Assembly: GCA_947632705.1 (NCBI GenBank)
Contig: CANRQE010000002.1
Location: 1-64,000, forward strand
Source: an uncultured Coprococcus sp.
GTDB taxonomy: Bacteria; Bacillota; Clostridia; Lachnospirales; Lachnospiraceae
DNA: 64,000 nucleotides
Direction of reading: 5' to 3'
Part shown: in pieces, positions 61,363 through 64,000 of the stretch
How positions within the stretch are numbered: position 1 is the first letter of the stretch
How the letters are laid out: each line of letters starts with the position of its first letter
Program-made: the position numbers and the translations under genes
The notes under the pieces: generated by a model
What the model saw: the letters and a program-made list of their open reading frames with translations, nothing else
Databases searched by the model: none
What the model was told of the DNA's origin: nothing

Positions 61363-62691
61363 TCAGGAAAGCCATCTCTTTACACCGGCTACAAGATACA
61401 GGGAACCGACGCAATAAATATTGGCGTTGTCCTGCATGCTTCTGTATCGGACTGCAAAAGCCATGGCATCCTCTATATTCCTGCAGGCCTTCACTTCCGT
61501 ATCCGTATACGAACGGAAAATTCCGGCAATCTGCTCCACCGGGGCCTTTCTGTCACTGTCAACTGCCGTAACAATAATCTGCTCAAATTTCAGATGATAT
61601 AACAGCTTCATGATCATGGCTTCATAATCCTTGTCCTTGACTACCGCAAACACCAGAATTTTTTTACAGCCTTTGTGAAAGGCATTCAGGGTTTTGCAAT
61701 AGGCTTCTATGGCTTCCGGATTGTGTGCGCCATCCACATAGATTCCGGGTGCCACCTCTTCCATCCGCCCCTCCCAGGCAAAGGACATCAGCCCCTCCGA
61801 AATCACTGCCTGCAGCTTGTCCGGCAATATTTCTCCACCGTTTTTTTGTTCTGCAGGTATATAACCGGTTACCTGCCTCTCCTGCTTTGTCGCAACAACA
61901 AATGCAAGAATTGCCAGACAGGCATTTTCTACCTGATATAATGCTGTTTTTTTCATTTTCAGATGGTCATAACTATAATAACGATTATGGAATGAAAAAT
62001 CAATGGTTTTGTCTTCTAAAACATTTATTATATATTGTGATTTTTCGACGGCTATCACCGGAGAGCCGAGTGATTCAGCCCTGGTTTCTATGATTCTTGC
62101 AGAAACCGCATCTCGCCGGAAATACAACACCGGAATCCCCGGTTTTATGATTCCTGCTTTTTCGCCCGCAATGGCCTCTATTGTATCTCCGAGATACTGC
62201 ATATGATCCAGACCGATGGAGGTAATAACCGTAACAACCGGTCGGACGATATTGGTTGCATCCAGTCTTCCGCCCATTCCCGTCTCATAGATGGCATAGT
62301 CCACTTTTTTTTCTTCAAAATATACCGCCGCCATTGCAAACAGAACCTCAAAAAAGGAAGGATGTTCTTCAAACCGGGACCGTACCTTCTCAAAGCTTCT
62401 GACAAAATCAGAATCAGAAATCAACTCGCCGTTGACGCGGATTCTTTCGTTTGGGGAAAGCAAATGGGGAGAAGTAAACAGTCCCACTTTTTTCCCCGAC
62501 TGCTCAAGCAGGGCTGCCAGAGCTTTACAGACAGAGCCTTTCCCATTGGTTCCTGCAACATGGATTACCTTCGGTACATCCTGCGGATTCCCTAACCGTT
62601 TCATCAATGCGGTAAGATTTTCTGTTCCGATTTTCTTTGCAAATAACGGTATATTTAAGATATACTCTACTGTTTCCTGATACGTCATCAT
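61363..62691 (-). CDS. folC: Folylpolyglutamate synthase/dihydrofolate synthase
   Basis: VIHVAGTNGKGSVCKALAALLEQSGKKVGLFTSPHL; GGRLDATN. Confidence 0.95.
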   Translation of the reverse strand: MMTYQETVEYILNIPLFAKKIGTENLTALMKRLGNPQDVPKVIHVAGTNGKGSVCKALAALLEQSGKKVGLFTSPHLLSPNERIRVNGELISDSDFVRSFEKVRSRFEEHPSFFEVLFAMAAVYFEEKKVDYAIYETGMGGRLDATNIVRPVVTVITSIGLDHMQYLGDTIEAIAGEKAGIIKPGIPVLYFRRDAVSARIIETRAESLGSPVIAVEKSQYIINVLEDKTIDFSFHNRYYSYDHLKMKKTALYQVENACLAILAFVVATKQERQVTGYIPAEQKNGGEILPDKLQAVISEGLMSFAWEGRMEEVAPGIYVDGAHNPEAIEAYCKTLNAFHKGCKKILVFAVVKDKDYEAMIMKLLYHLKFEQIIVTAVDSDRKAPVEQIAGIFRSYTDTEVKACRNIEDAMAFAVRYRSMQDNANIYCVGSLYLVAGVKRWLS

Positions 62692-62698
62692 TTATTTC

Positions 62699-63193
62699 CT
62701 ATCGGTTATCAATTTTCTCCGGATACAGGTCATGCTTTGAAAGCCTGTCCCATGCAACCTCTTCCCATTTTGTTCCCGGTTTTCCGTAATTGCAATACGG
62801 ATCTATGGAAATACCGCCTCTCGGTGTAAATTTTCCCCATACCTCAATATATTTCGGATCCATAAGCCGGATCAGGTCTTTCATGATGATATTGACACAA
62901 TCCTCATGAAAATCACCATGATTTCTGAAGCTGAACAGATAAAGCTTCAGGGACTTACTTTCTACCATACGGTCTCCCGGTACATAAGAAATATAAATGG
63001 ATGCAAAATCCGGCTGTCCGGTAATCGGACACAGGCTGGTAAATTCCGGGCAGTTAAATTTCACAAAATAATCATTTTCCGGGTGCTTATTCGGAAATGT
63101 TTCAAGCACCTCGGGCGCATAATCCATGGAATACGTTGTATTCCGATTTCCTAACAGGGTAATCCCCTGCATCTCATTTTGATTCCTTCCCAT
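62699..63193 (-). CDS. queF: NADPH-dependent 7-cyano-7-deazaguanine reductase QueF
   Basis: [54 protein letters not shown]. Confidence 0.96.
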   Translation of the reverse strand: MGRNQNEMQGITLLGNRNTTYSMDYAPEVLETFPNKHPENDYFVKFNCPEFTSLCPITGQPDFASIYISYVPGDRMVESKSLKLYLFSFRNHGDFHEDCVNIIMKDLIRLMDPKYIEVWGKFTPRGGISIDPYCNYGKPGTKWEEVAWDRLSKHDLYPEKIDNR

Positions 63194-63204
63194 CGTGATT
63201 TCCT

Positions 63205-64000
63205 CTACTCTGCTTCTGAACATAAAACTTCCTGTACTGATTTTTTCAACAGTACCACCGCTTCATCTACATGTTCTTTTGTCGCAATCAACGGCGGCGC
63301 CATACGGATAATATTATCCCTGACTGCGGTAATCAGCAGTCTGTTTTCTACACACTGATGTTTAACCGCAAAGGCAATCGGCTCTTCAAACTCCACGCCG
63401 ACTAATAAGCCGCGTCCTCGTATCTCCCTGACGCAGGGAAGTATCTTTAACTGCTCCATAAAATAAGCTCCTACTTCCTTTGCATTTTCGGAAAGATGCT
63501 GCTCCATAATTTCATCTATCTCGGCCAACGCCGCCGCACAGCATACCGGATTGGCAGCAAAGGTAGAACCGTGGGCTCCTGCCCCGAATGTCTTTGCAAT
63601 CTTTGCCGACGTACACATTGCTCCGATCGGCATGCCGCCGCCGATTGCCTTTGCCATAGATACGGCATCCGGTTTGACGCCATAGCTCATAAAAGCCATG
63701 ATATCTCCGGTTCTGCCCCAGCCCGTCTGTACCTCATCATACAACAGAAGGATTCCCGTCTCATCGCAGTAATCCCGAAGTCCCTGTAAAAATTCCTTTG
63801 TAGCGGGATATACGCCTCCCTCTCCCTGTACAGGCTCAACCATAATGGCAGCCGTATCCTTTGTGCACTTTCTTTTAAAATCCTCCAGATTATTAAACTC
63901 TGCATAAGAAAATCCCGGAAGCATTGGCTGGAATCCCTCCTGACAGGCACTGTCGGGCTGTCCGGTTGCAGACAAGGCTCCATAGGTTCTTCCGTGAAAG
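63205..64000 (-). CDS. argD: Acetylornithine aminotransferase (partial, runs off window end)
   Basis: [14 protein letters not shown]...[20 protein letters not shown]...[15 protein letters not shown]; open to the window edge. Confidence 0.9.
   Translation of the reverse strand, partial: FHGRTYGALSATGQPDSACQEGFQPMLPGFSYAEFNNLEDFKRKCTKDTAAIMVEPVQGEGGVYPATKEFLQGLRDYCDETGILLLYDEVQTGWGRTGDIMAFMSYGVKPDAVSMAKAIGGGMPIGAMCTSAKIAKTFGAGAHGSTFAANPVCCAAALAEIDEIMEQHLSENAKEVGAYFMEQLKILPCVREIRGRGLLVGVEFEEPIAFAVKHQCVENRLLITAVRDNIIRMAPPLIATKEHVDEAVVLLKKSVQEVLCSEAE

Overview
64-kb stretch of a Gram-positive, spore-forming Clostridia chromosome, probably Lachnospiraceae (inferred from gene content and order). 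Most genes are on the minus strand. Main blocks: (1) about 0.5-20.8 kb, a complete-looking type IV pilus (T4P) operon: pilB, pilT, pilC, major pilin pilA, a decayed prepilin peptidase, a PilM-PilN fusion, a PilO-like protein with an internal repeat tract, four minor pilin-like proteins (one of 942 aa lacking Glu5), and a co-oriented giant ~2.24-kDa-residue-scale (about 2,244 aa) secreted protein at the 3' end; (2) sigK without a pro-sequence, divergent from the pilus operon; (3) housekeeping genes (U32 peptidase, trmR-like, ylbF, rnj, ruvX, ireB, mtaB, thiI, cysteine desulfurase, rsmE, prmA); (4) the hrcA-grpE-dnaK-dnaJ heat-shock operon with a perfect CIRCE; (5) hemW, lepA, spoIIP, gpr; (6) PBP1A with an unusual C-terminus; (7) spoVAE/spoVAD separated from spoIIAA-AB-sigF-spoVAA-AB-AC by a vanW/trxB/ROK/citrate synthase/ClC block; (8) TPR protein, folC, queF and partial argD. 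No CRISPR array, rRNA, tRNA or intact mobile element was seen. The most interesting system is the pilus operon and its giant co-encoded exoprotein. All family names are from reading the sequences; no searches were run.
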